Source: Saccharomycopsis fibuligera x Saccharomycopsis cf. fibuligera
Lineage: Eukaryota; Ascomycota; Saccharomycetes; Ascoideales; Saccharomycopsidaceae
Direction: 5' to 3'
Assembly: GCA_001936135.1 (NCBI GenBank)
Contig: CP012816.1
Coordinates: 3,593,501-3,657,500 of the forward strand
Length of the DNA: 64,000 nt
Part shown: positions 10,301 to 19,517 of the stretch, one piece after another
How positions within the stretch are numbered: the first letter of the stretch is position 1
Layout of the letters: each line of letters opens with the position of its first letter
Program-made: the position numbers and the translations under genes
Notes under the pieces: generated by a model
The model's input: the letters and a program-made list of their open reading frames with translations, nothing else
Told to the model about the DNA's origin: nothing
Database searches by the model: none

Positions 10301-12042
10301 AGCTTTGCATTCTTTTTTTCTTCTTTCCCTTTGAGCAACATTTCAGTTGTCCCAGAATCACCCCACGTAGCTGTTTTGCTCAATGGTTTCAATGTGGGTA
10401 TATTGGCAGTATTATTAATTCTTACAGACTGTGAGTAACTGATTCTCTTGGTTTTGTTCTTATCGTCAACAATAATAGTTTTACCTTGTTGTTTTTCAAC
10501 AAGCTTTGAAGCGTTATTCAACTCATCAGATATTTGTGCAGTGATAACCGCATTGTCAATAGTGTTTCTCAAATTATCTATATTGACGTTTTCCTTATTC
10601 ACAGAGAGTTGGTACTGCTGCTCTGGGTACAGTTGTAATTTCAGACTGCCTTTATCGAGTGTATGACGATAATCTTTCTCATTGTAATGAGCGTTCGGAG
10701 ATAATGGCGTTGTAGTGGCTTGTACTATTGGGGTTTTTGGTTGGAAATAATTGATCATTGAATCAGGAGACTGAACTGGACTGTCATTATACTGCTTTCC
10801 ATGAGTGTCAATATGTAACTTGTGCAATCTGGATGATAACTTTGTACTCGCTGATTTTTCCGGTGATACTGCTAGCGTGGGAGGTAATTTTCTCGGACCC
10901 AATGGTTTAGATGTTACCAGGGTTTGCCTTTGTGGCTCTGATCCAATTAAATTTTTATGTGAATGTGTGATTGAAGCTTTCAATTTAGATGTGTAAGAAG
11001 GTGACGAAGGCAATGACGTTCTCGTAACATTGTCGGGGCTGCTATGTTCAAGTGTTCTGTCATTATTGCTAGTGGGCAGATTGTTTTGTTCGATATCATC
11101 AGCTGTACAATCAACTATATCTATCACTTGGTTTGCGTATTCTTCAAAAGTTTCTATTTGAGAACTATCAAGCCTCATGTTTTGATACTCAGCAGAAAAT
11201 TTTTTACTTTTACTGCCAATTGATGAGGAGATATGATCAGCTCCTTGTGAAACATTACTGGTGTGCTTAGATACATTATTGTAATATGGTTTTTGTGTAT
11301 TCTGGTTTCCTGCTAAAGTGTAGTAATCAGCCACACCATTGTAGCTTGTGTCTGTAGGCATTTTGTTGATGTATGTTGGCTGGTATGGTGAACCTGTGTC
11401 CCCTTGAAGTAATTGAGACCCATGACTTAAATTTAGCGATCCCCCAGTAGTATTTGCTTGACTTTCATAGTTATAATTAATGACTTGTTGTTGGCACATA
11501 GGATTAAAGGACTGGGGCTGTTGGTTTGATCTGTAGTTAGGAAAAGATGTCGGTAACGGCTGGTGATTACCAATGTTCGATTCACCAAAAATATTGGTAT
11601 AGGCATTATTTCGAAGCGTACTACTATCTATTGTATTTGCCGGTTGTGTTATGGGATAATGAGGTTGTTGATTTACCAGGTACCCTTGAGGAAATGACTG
11701 TTGGTAGTATTGAGTACTTGTGCTTGAATATGTTGGCTGTAATGCTTGAGGCTCGTAACCTTCGACGTATTGCTTTGGAGAATTCAGAGAGTATTGCAAA
11801 GGTGATGGATTTGATTCCAGCTCTGAATCAAAACTTTGGCCATACACATCAATAACGTCGTTGAAGGGATAGTCTGAGCTTACTTCTGACGTGGTTCTAC
11901 CGTGGGGCTGGGAAGCATTGATTTGCTGTTTTGACTTCTCATAGTCCTGGATAGATTGGAACCCGTTGTAGTTCGCTGAATTCTGTGATTGAGAGGTGGG
12001 AGCATAGCCACCATCGTAGCTGCTGCCCTGACCACGCATCAT
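7342..12042 (-). CDS. Rho1 guanine nucleotide exchange factor (Tus1/Rom2 type)
   Basis: A 1,566-residue protein expected to load GTP on Rho1 and so drive cell-wall integrity and polar growth. Residues 1 to about 590 are disordered and rich in Ser, Asn and Gln. A winged-helix-like segment lies at about 595-670, beginning TESQLKQCIDLWSLSKLF. The DH domain runs from about 810 to 1015 and contains LPITLKEIQKNTSPTDPEYK. It is followed by a PH domain (about 1045-1190, DMWLNSYSHLILLDNYLL) and a CNH domain (about 1215-1510). This order is that of the yeast Rom1/Rom2/Tus1 group. The segment before DH does not look like the Rom2 DEP domain, so I favour Tus1, but that is an inference. Two ATGs stand at the start, and the first is used. 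The promoter side holds the long A tract at 12582. Confidence 0.88.
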   Translation of the reverse strand: MMRGQGSSYDGGYAPTSQSQNSANYNGFQSIQDYEKSKQQINASQPHGRTTSEVSSDYPFNDVIDVYGQSFDSELESNPSPLQYSLNSPKQYVEGYEPQALQPTYSSTSTQYYQQSFPQGYLVNQQPHYPITQPANTIDSSTLRNNAYTNIFGESNIGNHQPLPTSFPNYRSNQQPQSFNPMCQQQVINYNYESQANTTGGSLNLSHGSQLLQGDTGSPYQPTYINKMPTDTSYNGVADYYTLAGNQNTQKPYYNNVSKHTSNVSQGADHISSSIGSKSKKFSAEYQNMRLDSSQIETFEEYANQVIDIVDCTADDIEQNNLPTSNNDRTLEHSSPDNVTRTSLPSSPSYTSKLKASITHSHKNLIGSEPQRQTLVTSKPLGPRKLPPTLAVSPEKSASTKLSSRLHKLHIDTHGKQYNDSPVQSPDSMINYFQPKTPIVQATTTPLSPNAHYNEKDYRHTLDKGSLKLQLYPEQQYQLSVNKENVNIDNLRNTIDNAVITAQISDELNNASKLVEKQQGKTIIVDDKNKTKRISYSQSVRINNTANIPTLKPLSKTATWGDSGTTEMLLKGKEEKKNAKLPPVPSLDLPALPFSSSSLTESQLKQCIDLWSLSKLFSWCLLLKIWFKDALIPKEELKKSLAALIHHRYSKLSISLVEDNVDTIVEEFEQNGCIFYKNVSSASRNNSISGITENSNNDCYVFFNEDAYVNGVLPQLSSCYSTKFNHGKSSSNQLIMKNHMCYALHCPREKPKRINSIYLEMVQSNRVIIEPTGLKANGQSEIGDSWVEHWNITKDELNEIDETTQQRQSHMFDLIKGEQRVVNHGRIIVEIYGESFLHHKPPLIPSTDKFYHDAFLTVIPIVETHKKFLLEPLIAKLKQGKFMTGVADLYSKWVHEAYIPYLKYVDRMVGVRELIEYETKIKKSSRFSTWINNMDSDPRVSKFGMDHGRLFGPSFLGATMNLPITLKEIQKNTSPTDPEYKRLEKALKAVRKLIDKFNTMQDHAVRTRALSNLANSLYWKNGTETNLEWESQDRRIVKRGQVSKKRDMWLNSYSHLILLDNYLLITDEIKDSPTLKKYRVIEKPISMKFLLVEIDVATRKQVTHQTNQTISSRRTGSTISETITDTQEDVIYPFKIRNIGKETSFTFYTNSVGERIEWLDAISDAQSRFYEHEKRNEPFKLKVISDAAFAYDRDDIPHKSPLCPKNSAVDVALQEIQEQYPGELPRPLMYSKVATAESFTHGNKEYIFVGLGYGVFLSDATQTRNWKRVLELKNVTQLKVLEEFNLLVVLADKILQYYKLDSIFTVYNGIKNKSIGQKLSKQYVNFFKIGQQKGSTLLFYSKQKVSSSGCYFKVMVPKLDDASNSFEYFEEYRKFNIQAECFNLTIFNNTFSIHTVKGFEILSLSILQPQSIPILMDLVSGQRLESGNVEIIKKKLNLASCKPMGLYKINENKELLLVYNEFAIICNNHGILSRFSMLQFSFKCTKVAFQDDFLIIVGKNIIEIFKIELSTCVLGSTPKPIQVVSGKDINLIDDTPGRIKFSMLHPSKMGRQLVVELVPNEYYKNT

Positions 12043-12578
12043 TGGAATTGAATTTAATATTGGTAACGTAAGGGATTGCTAGATGCTTCAGCAAGACACA
12101 GTAGAAGAGGAGCTATCAACTATTGGCTATACAAGACATATACCGATGTGTCTTGTGTTTTGGTGATGGAATGTGTTTGTTTATTGTTCATAGCTGCTGG
12201 CGGTGCTACCCGACCCGATCCATCACAACGGTGTAAACAATAGGAATGTGTGGCCCTTAAATAGCCCTGTTTGAACGATTGACAGCCATTCCAAGCAAGG
12301 AGAGTCGATGTGAAACTCTACTGTTTGTGTTCCTCGGTGGCAATGCTGAAGCTCTTTAGCCAATAATTCATTTACTTATACGCTTTTTATTCTAATGGTC
12401 TCTGCTGTAGTTTAGTACCTACTCGTTTTCTAGGTAGCTTTGTGAGAACCAGGATATGGTTTTTATAACACAATAAAGAATATAGTAAGCCACCTTTGAG
12501 GTTTACGGAAATATTACAAACGTTATACATTAATTTACATTATTTACAAAAAGCGGACCCAAAAGTTGCTATTCTTGT

Positions 12579-12581
<3 letters not shown>

Positions 12582-12616
<35 letters not shown>
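12582..12616. repeat. A35 homopolymer
   Basis: A run of 35 adenines on the plus strand, about 540 bp upstream of the Rho GEF start. Its true length may vary between assemblies. Confidence 0.9.
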
Positions 12617-12619
<3 letters not shown>

Positions 12620-12776
12620 TTTGAGTTGGTAGAATATACATAGTATTTACTGTTACCGTTTTCAGTTGTCAAAATGTAAGTTGCTAACATCACTTATTGG
12701 GGCTTAATTATCAAGCACCTTAAAAGAATATTTTTTTGCTTAAGACAAATGTTAAGCCTTTAATTACTATTATTAC

Positions 12777-12814
12777 TTTTTTTTTCTTTTTTTTTCTTTT
12801 TTTTTCTTTTTTTT
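12777..12814. repeat. (T9C) ten-base tandem array
   Basis: T tracts of eight to nine bases separated by single C residues, repeated about four times with a ten-base period. This rigid phased-T sequence may exclude nucleosomes. Confidence 0.85.
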
Positions 12815-13747
12815 AAACAAAAAAATTGCCGTCTTTGTACTAAATAACTATGAGTATATAAGTTAAAAGGCTAGAGCATACTGTGTATATTGCATTTAAG
12901 AGATCTGTAAAAATATTGTATTTCTCATAATTCTTTGCTGCTGAATATAATTATTCACCGGCATACTAATCCAAAGGAAAATTAATGAAAGCAGATTTTT
13001 TATAATTTTAAGAGCATAAATTTTCTGTTTTAATAATTCTTTATGTGGTTTTGATATTTGCTCTTTTTCATATGTTCGGCGACTATTGAATTAATATACA
13101 CTATTGAAACATACGCTGAATAGGAAAGAAAGTGCTTGAAAAAAAAATATCAGTAATCCCTATTCTCTAATCACAACTCACTTACAAAAGCAGTTGCAGG
13201 TATGAATATATACCAACATATTGACGCATGTTGAAAATAATTAGGGGGTTCGTCACCCTATTTTTTTTACCAAAGCATTTCTTTCCCTTCTAATAAAGCG
13301 CAAAAACTTAATAGCCAACATAAAATTGGCATATTGGGTGTCATAAAAAATCACGAAAAGAAACTCTACAGAAACATCGAAAAATGTTTACGAATCATGA
13401 TGTTCTATTAAGAAGCAATAAAAATTTTATGTATGATGGTCAGAGTAGACCAACGCTATTGAAGAGAAATACAGAGAACTTTTATATTGCCATCGAGAGA
13501 AATTTCTGTAAGGGTGTAATCAAAATTACAGGCTCCCCTTCCATCGCTCAACAAACACAAAATTGCAATATACAAAAACCTTACGTCAATATTAGATATA
13601 AAAATAATGATACAAATCAGTATATTTGCTTTAAATAGAGAGGAACAAGAGAAGTAAGATAAAAATAGTTAATCATTAACCAAAAACTCATTATGACAAA
13701 ATTAAATTCTTCAGCAAAAATTAAACCTTTAATGCTTTTGAATTAAT

Positions 13748-14515
13748 TTAGACAGTTTCCAAGACAACATCTTTGAAACCACCAACTTTCTTACCTTTTT
13801 CTTCACCAGAACCTTCACCGTGTAAAGCCAACAAAGAACCCAAGTCGAATTTAGGTTGTTTCAACAATTTAACTTTTCTGATGTGCACGTTTTGCAATGG
13901 GAAGATGGATTGAGTGGACTTTTCAATTTCACGGCCAATAACATCTGGAATCAATTTAGAGGTCAACTGAGTCAAGGTAGATTTTTGGATTTCTTCAGTG
14001 ATGATTTCAATAGCCTTCTTTCTTACAGCTCTAATTTGGGAAGATTGAGCGTAAGTGGTCTTCTTGATTTGGTTTTGTTGTCTTCTGGTGAAAGCAATCA
14101 TGAAGACTCTAACAACATAATCGTCAGCGGTTTTAGCGGTGACGTTAGCTTCAATCAAAGATTGCCATTTTCTAACCAAGGATCTGAGTTTGTCAGAAGT
14201 GAAGTCCAAACCGTGGAAGTTGGTCAACAAGTTTTTACCTTGAACTTCATCAACTCTCAATTTGACTTTTCTAATGGCGTAGTCTTCTTGACCTTGCAAG
14301 TCAGCCAAAGAGACTTCAAAGACACGACCTTTCAAACCTTCAGCGGCACTCTTCAAACCAGTGGATTTGTTGATCAAAGTTTTACCAACATTTCTGTTTT
14401 CGAAGGTAGATGGAGCTTTGATGTCAAACCATTCTTTTCTGGTGAATGGGTCGACAACTCTCTTCTTGATACCTTTTTTACCTTTGGACAATCTCTTGTT
14501 TTTACCAACAGCCAT
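13748..14515 (-). CDS. RPS1: Small-subunit ribosomal protein eS1
   Basis: 255 residues, the same length as S. cerevisiae Rps1A/B. It begins [19 protein letters not shown] and contains [20 protein letters not shown], both hallmarks of eS1. The protein sits on the platform of the 40S subunit near the mRNA exit. The gene is intronless. Biased codon use, typical of a highly expressed gene, leaves a long meaningless open frame on the opposite strand. A cluster of Tbf1- and Cbf1-like sites lies about 205-265 bp upstream, as in other ribosomal protein genes of this clade. Confidence 0.98.
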   Translation of the reverse strand: MAVGKNKRLSKGKKGIKKRVVDPFTRKEWFDIKAPSTFENRNVGKTLINKSTGLKSAAEGLKGRVFEVSLADLQGQEDYAIRKVKLRVDEVQGKNLLTNFHGLDFTSDKLRSLVRKWQSLIEANVTAKTADDYVVRVFMIAFTRRQQNQIKKTTYAQSSQIRAVRKKAIEIITEEIQKSTLTQLTSKLIPDVIGREIEKSTQSIFPLQNVHIRKVKLLKQPKFDLGSLLALHGEGSGEEKGKKVGGFKDVVLETV

Positions 14516-14720
14516 TTTGATATAGTTTGTTGTGTCTTTACTTACTTGGTAAAGAGAACTATTCCAAAATTTTCAATATATCAATTTGATATTTTCAAAT
14601 GGAGCCTACCTATGCCAGGCAGCAGTAGACTTTTTTTTTTCCGCCAGGTTCAGCGCAGGGTAAGCACAGTTTTTTGTACATTTGCTGAGCCACATGATAC
14701 AGTGACAGTATTTTGTGTCA

Positions 14721-14780
14721 AGCCCTAGTAACAGTCATGTGATAATCATGTGAAACACAAGATAACGAAAACTAGCCCTA
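14721..14780 (-). promoter_or_regulatory. RPS1 upstream cluster of Tbf1-like and Cbf1-like sites
   Basis: Two GCCCTA half-sites (AGCCCTAG at 14721-14728 and TAGCCCTA at 14773-14780) bracket two CATGTG E-box variants (TCATGTGAT 14735-14743 and ATCATGTGA 14745-14753). In Candida albicans, ribosomal protein promoters are bound by Tbf1 and Cbf1. Assignment of these sites to those factors is inferred from sequence and position only. Confidence 0.55.
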
Positions 14781-14785
14781 TTAGT

Positions 14786-15635
14786 GCAGGGCTTTTTTAT
14801 AGCGTCCAGAATTCTTCGCTTCGATTCTCACATAGCAATGCATGCTGTCAGATGATTGCATATTGTAGACTCTATTACCCGCTGATATCATTACATCAGC
14901 CAACAGCAGTGCGCGTGGAGCAGTACTGTCGTGAAACGGCGACAGCGCAGCTTACGCTCTAGTTACTAGTTTCTATAACAATTTTTAGAACTGAAGAACA
15001 TCTACACTCCGATACATGAACATTACAGTGCTATAATGCTTAATGCCAATTAGTATAATGTTTCGTTATGAGTTCTGCTGAGGATGTTGTTCCCAACACA
15101 TTAGTGTCTGCCCGAAGGTTGCCAAAGCTTCAAAAGGCATAAACAATTTGTTCTTTATTTGAAGCTAACCTCAAGAGTAATCATTGTAGTGTTCTTTACC
15201 CCGTGGGCGATGTTAGTTATAGAATTTGAGAATGAATCACATGACTTTAAAATCGCGTGACCTTGTTTGTGCATTTAGCAATCGCTACGTTCCCGAAATT
15301 CGCAGCGCTGGCTCCAAAGGACAAAATAAACAAACGAAGGCTCGGTTTTTAAAGTTGATATGTATATACTATACCAGCTTCCTTGGAAAATTGCATTAGC
15401 ATACAGAATAAAAATTAGTTCGTGATTGTAAATTCATTATTGGAGTTGTATCAATTTGCAATTTTTTTGAATTTGCTTGTGCATTTCTGCTTTCATAGCT
15501 CTCAATTAAACCAAACTTCAATTAAGTAAACAAGCAAATCCTGGAAAAAGCTACGACACATCAGATATACCTTCTATCAAAAAAGCAAATATTTAAACAC
15601 AAAAGTCAATTCGTTATCAAACACGCGCAGAAAGA
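14786..15635. promoter_or_regulatory. RPS1/GCF1 divergent region with a Cbf1-like site
   Basis: This region holds ATCACATGAC at 15236-15245, an E-box variant like those near RPS1 and ELP3. The rest is AT-rich with no gene. It should serve as the GCF1 promoter. Confidence 0.4.
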
Positions 15636-16604
15636 ATGGTTTTGATTTCGTCTTTGAGAACATTGAGGCTTGCAACACCTGTTGCTCGTTTAGCTACTTT
15701 CAGATTACTAGCCCAAAGCGGTTTACATGCTGCTTTACCTAGCGTCAAAGCTAGCCTTACAACTCAATACAGATTTGCCTCTACTACCGCCGCCAAATCA
15801 AAAAAGCCTACCGCTAGTGGTAGGCAATCAAAAACCAAGAAAGCTTCTTCTGCTACCAAAAAAAGCGCTGCCAAAACTACTAAGAAAACCACTAAAAAGA
15901 CAAGTAAGCCAAAGGCAGCCACTAAGAAGAAGGTGGCTAAAAAACCATCTACACCACCTCTTAAGCTTACAAAGTTTCCTCCTGTCAGCACCCAAAAAGT
16001 TTTTGCCAATGCAATTATTGACCAGTTGAGAGCAGAAAAACATACAACTAAAACTGGTTTGAGCAGATCTATTAGAGAGAAATATGCAGCTTTATCAGAA
16101 AGCGAAAAGGCAAAATACCTTGAAGAAGCTAAAAAATTGAGATCAATAGAAAAGAAGAAACTCAAAGTTAAGGAAAGAAAAGAGAAGTTGCCACCAAAAT
16201 ACTCCCCATACATTCTTTATGTCAAAGAAAATATGAAGCCACTTATTGAAGCTAATCCACAACTCCGTGTCACTCAAGGTGTTAAACAGTTGGCTGAAAA
16301 ATGGAGAAACATGTCACCAGCGGAAAAGCAAGATTATGAACAAAGAGCTGGTGAATCTCTTAAGGCATATAACGAAAAGAAGGCACAAATTGAAAGCACA
16401 AAAGTGAAGAAGCCAGTGAATGCATTTGCATTGTTCTACAAGGAGCTATACCCACAGTTAGCTGAACAAAATCCAGGCAAGCATCCTCATGAAGTTGTGA
16501 AAGTTGCTGCTGAGCAATGGAGAAACATGGGGGATTCAGAAAAGGCTAAATATGTCAACCAAAGTGTAAGCACTCAAGAAGCATACCAAAGAACAATTGC
16601 TTAG
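15636..16604 (+). CDS. GCF1: Mitochondrial HMG-box DNA-packaging protein
   Basis: 322 residues, expected to compact and protect mtDNA in nucleoids, as Gcf1 does in Candida (Abf2 in S. cerevisiae, TFAM in animals). Residues 1-47 are a basic presequence, with a plausible cleavage after Arg46-Phe47. Residues 53-110 form a Lys/Ala/Thr-rich linker. Two clear HMG boxes follow, at 186-250 (box A, AEKWRNMSPAEKQDYEQRA) and 257-321 (box B, AEQWRNMGDSEKAKY). The segment at about 120-175 (REKYAALSESEKAKYLEEA) resembles helices 2-3 of an HMG box; see findings. Length exceeds the ~245 residues of C. albicans Gcf1, mainly through the Lys-rich linker. The ATG at 15636 opens the presequence. Confidence 0.9.
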   Translation: MVLISSLRTLRLATPVARLATFRLLAQSGLHAALPSVKASLTTQYRFASTTAAKSKKPTASGRQSKTKKASSATKKSAAKTTKKTTKKTSKPKAATKKKVAKKPSTPPLKLTKFPPVSTQKVFANAIIDQLRAEKHTTKTGLSRSIREKYAALSESEKAKYLEEAKKLRSIEKKKLKVKERKEKLPPKYSPYILYVKENMKPLIEANPQLRVTQGVKQLAEKWRNMSPAEKQDYEQRAGESLKAYNEKKAQIESTKVKKPVNAFALFYKELYPQLAEQNPGKHPHEVVKVAAEQWRNMGDSEKAKYVNQSVSTQEAYQRTIA

Positions 16605-17366
16605 ATAGGCTGATTTCTTAGTTTTCCATGCCTGATTTATGATTGGTAATCTATGGTTACATTTCTTTGTTATCCTGCCTTTATGACCTAATTGCTACTA
16701 GTATGTCCATATTTGGCCATCGGGTAAATTGATGGTTCTAATTTACTTTTTGTTAATCTTTGATTTATGCAATTTCCCTTTTTTGTTGTTGTCTAAAGAT
16801 TCAGTTTTTGTATTTTACAAAAAAAGAGATTTTCGTTTTTGATTTAGTGTCATTAATTGAACACTCCTTTTGTCTACCTTAGCACAGGTTTACTTTTTTG
16901 TTTTTTTCTATTGATTATAACCATCAAATATTTCAATTTATTCTTAAAACTTATTCTGTCTCTGACTTTGGGATTTTAGTGTCCTTAATTTTTTTTTTTT
17001 TTTTTTTTTTCTTTTTTTTTTGTTTTGTTTATCACTTTTTATTTTTTGAGTATTGCTTGAATTCATAAACGGCGGTATATTTGTATAATTATTAATAAAC
17101 AAGACGCAATAATAAGGCCGGATACAATGTACTTTAGAAATTGGTGCATAAAATATAATAATTTAAAAGCAAGGCAGCTAAACAACAATCAAATTAAAGA
17201 ATTAAATCTACCAAATAGATCATAAAAAAAGCAGATAACAACAAACAAGAAAGAAGGACAGATAGATTAAAATAGGAACACAATACAATTAAGACAAAAG
17301 CATCAAACAAGAACTGGAAAAAAAAACAACTAGAATATAAACATCAGAAGAAACATTTTTATTCAT
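16605..17366. terminator. Convergent 3' flanks of GCF1 and IRC21 with a T tract
   Basis: No gene seen. A T22-C-T10 run lies at 16989-17021. Downstream of IRC21 the sequence is A-rich. The composition suits 3'-end formation from both sides, but no discrete terminator can be proven. Confidence 0.4.
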
Positions 17367-17987
17367 TTAAGGCACGAAAAATCCAATAAGACAGCCATCC
17401 AAGATTCGTTCTGCATTAACCCAAGCATGGTACTTATTAAACAAAAAAGTCCCATCAGTGCCAGCACACTTCATAATTTCCGGCACACCGCCGGGATGAA
17501 ATTTCAAATATGGAGTAATGTTGTACACTTTTCCCCTAAGCACAGTCCAACAATCTTCTGGAGATTTATGTTTTTTCAATTCATTGCGGTTTACCTTCAT
17601 GGGAAAGTTCCCGTGGTCAATATTGCCGCGTAAATTTTGGCCAGAAGATTTTAAGGCAGCCCAATCTAGTGGGGAATGGCCTGGTTCGAGACGAACCTTT
17701 TGTCTTCGCCGGGCACCAGCGGCGGCACTGAGGGTAGATGCAGAGGCTCGCTGGGCAGAATTTGGCGCTGGGAATGATGAAGAGGTATCGTTTGTCAGGG
17801 GCGGAGGAGCTAGTGTTGTAGTGGAAGATTGTGGTGGGGCAAGAGATGTCGATTTAGATAAAGGAGAGGCCTTTGATGATAATGACGAACCTGGACGATT
17901 TCGTTGAGGAAGTGTATTATTAGACTTTATTGGGGTTGTAGCCGAACTTGGATCTCTCTTGCTATTTATAAAACTCTGCCAGGACAT
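17367..17987 (-). CDS. IRC21: Cytochrome b5-like heme protein
   Basis: 206 residues, close to S. cerevisiae Irc21 (201). The N-terminal ~100 residues are Ser/Pro/Ala-rich and probably disordered. The C-terminal cytochrome b5 fold contains LKFHPGGVPEIMKCAGTDGT and NKYHAWVNAERIL; the two histidines (about residues 163 and 186) are the expected axial heme ligands. No membrane anchor is visible, so it is probably soluble. Irc21 mutants in S. cerevisiae show raised recombination foci and drug-response phenotypes, but its electron partner is not settled. It is divergent from TEM1. Confidence 0.9.
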   Translation of the reverse strand: MSWQSFINSKRDPSSATTPIKSNNTLPQRNRPGSSLSSKASPLSKSTSLAPPQSSTTTLAPPPLTNDTSSSFPAPNSAQRASASTLSAAAGARRRQKVRLEPGHSPLDWAALKSSGQNLRGNIDHGNFPMKVNRNELKKHKSPEDCWTVLRGKVYNITPYLKFHPGGVPEIMKCAGTDGTFLFNKYHAWVNAERILDGCLIGFFVP

Positions 17988-18499
17988 CTTTTTGTTATTA
18001 TTTTAACTGGTTGCTCAGTTTCTAGAAAGTCGATCAGAAAGAAGATTCTGTGCCAGTTATGGTATGCTTTATTTCTTTTCCTTTTTGCCTCTATTTCTGC
18101 CTGCGTTGGATTCAACTGAATCCTCGATGACTTCTAATGTCAGCAGAAAAGAAAATCTAAGAGATTAAATACCAAAGCAAAGGGGCAATGTAAAATTCCG
18201 TACCCTGATGTAGAGTCAGAAGATAGACACGCTAATAAACATTTGTATGCATTAAGCCGAGCTCACAACCAAAAGGAAAACAAATTAAAACAACACCAAA
18301 CAAAAATAAACAGAAAATAGTAAATTAAATAGTAAAGGAGAAAAAAAAGGGTACTGGCCGGAACTCAGTGGAATAAATGGAACAAGAACTAGAGAAGCGG
18401 TTGAAGGACTATGATATAGAAAAAGCTTAAACATCAGTACAATTATACAAACATATCAATTCAGGCACACATATCCATTAACCCATAAAATATAACATA
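17988..18499. promoter_or_regulatory. Divergent promoter region of IRC21 and TEM1
   Basis: A 512-bp region between two divergent starts. AT-rich, with no gene, RNA or repeat seen. No confident factor site recognised. Confidence 0.4.
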
Positions 18500-19237
18500 A
18501 TGGAGAGTCTAGGACACAATCAGTCTCATCATCATCATCATCACAGCACTAATAGTAATACCTATGACACCAATAACAACAATGATAATAACAACAGCCG
18601 CGACCAACAGCTGTCACAGCACCAGCAACAACAGCAACAACAGAATAGTAAAAACTCTGTGGCTTTGAAAGTCGGATTAATTGGAGATGCCCAAATTGGC
18701 AAGACCTCACTAATGGTAAAATACGTCGAAGGCCTATTCGACGAAGACTATACGCAAACCTTAGGGGTCAATTTCATGGAAAAGTCACTCCATATTAAAA
18801 ACAACGAAATTACATTTTCAGTGTGGGATTTAGGTGGTCAAAAAGAGTTCATTAACATGCTACCATTAGTATCGAATGACGCAGTTGCTATACTTTTCAT
18901 GTTTGACTTGACGAGAAAATCAACTTTGAATTCCATCAAAGAATGGTATCGGCAAGCAAGAGGTTTCAATAAGACGGCTATTCCGTTCTTGATTGGGACC
19001 AAATACGATTTGTTTGTGGATATGTCTCAGAAGGACCAGAAGGAAGTTACTGTGCAAGCAATGAAGTTTGCTAAGGCAATGAAGGCAAGTTTGATTTTTT
19101 GTTCAACAAGTCATTCAGTTAACGTGCAAAAGATTTTTAAGATAATATTGTCTAAGGCCTTCGATCTAAAACTCACGATACCGGAGATGAAAAGTATTGG
19201 GGAACCGATTTTAATATATAATGAAAATGCTATATGA
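18500..19237 (+). CDS. TEM1: Ras-like GTPase of the mitotic exit network
   Basis: 245 residues, the same length as S. cerevisiae Tem1. The first ~55 residues are rich in His, Asn and Gln. The GTPase core has P-loop GDAQIGKTSL (about 62-71), switch region TLGVNFMEKSL, G3 WDLGGQKEF, G4 GTKYD and G5 STSHS. The Tem1/Spg1-specific WDLGGQ replaces the usual DTAGQ. No C-terminal CaaX box is present, as expected for Tem1. It acts at spindle poles, where active Tem1 recruits Cdc15 to trigger mitotic exit and cytokinesis. The His-rich stretch just after the start is coded by a CAT repeat. Confidence 0.95.
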   Translation: MESLGHNQSHHHHHHSTNSNTYDTNNNNDNNNSRDQQLSQHQQQQQQQNSKNSVALKVGLIGDAQIGKTSLMVKYVEGLFDEDYTQTLGVNFMEKSLHIKNNEITFSVWDLGGQKEFINMLPLVSNDAVAILFMFDLTRKSTLNSIKEWYRQARGFNKTAIPFLIGTKYDLFVDMSQKDQKEVTVQAMKFAKAMKASLIFCSTSHSVNVQKIFKIILSKAFDLKLTIPEMKSIGEPILIYNENAI

Positions 19238-19517
19238 TAATGAAAAATGGTAATGAAACTATTGATTTGAAAACAACACATTAAACAACTACGATACAAT
19301 TATAACATTTTATCATTCATGGTTATCACATACGCAGGTAAATATGAACTGAAGTGGAAAAAAGGTAGTAAAGGAACACATTTTAACGAAGGTTGCGATA
19401 TATATGACACCCTAAATAGCTACAACACATATGTTACACAAACGTTATCATAAAAATTTGCCAGATTGTCAATCCAAATCAACTACAGTGAGATTGACTA
19501 TAAACTTTGTTTCCAAC

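Larger units (their letters stand above)
12043..13747. other. Long (1.7 kb) intergenic region between RPS1 and the Rho GEF
   Basis: Both flanking genes read leftward, so this holds the Rho GEF promoter and the RPS1 terminator. It contains an A35 tract and a (T9C)n array, annotated separately. An 84-codon ATG frame at 13384-13638 has no recognisable features. The length leaves room for an unrecognised RNA gene, but I could not identify one. Confidence 0.5.

Noticed and set aside
12665-12690. ATG overlapping GTAAGT with a nearby GCTAAC, resembling a gene that opens with an intron
   Set aside because: No acceptor followed by a coding exon was found downstream.
13856-14728. 290-codon open frame antisense to RPS1
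   Set aside because: It arises from the extreme codon bias of RPS1; no ATG context, domain or composition of its own.
14815-14835. tRNA B-box-like CTTCGATTCTC
   Set aside because: No matching A box at a suitable distance and no acceptor-stem pairing.
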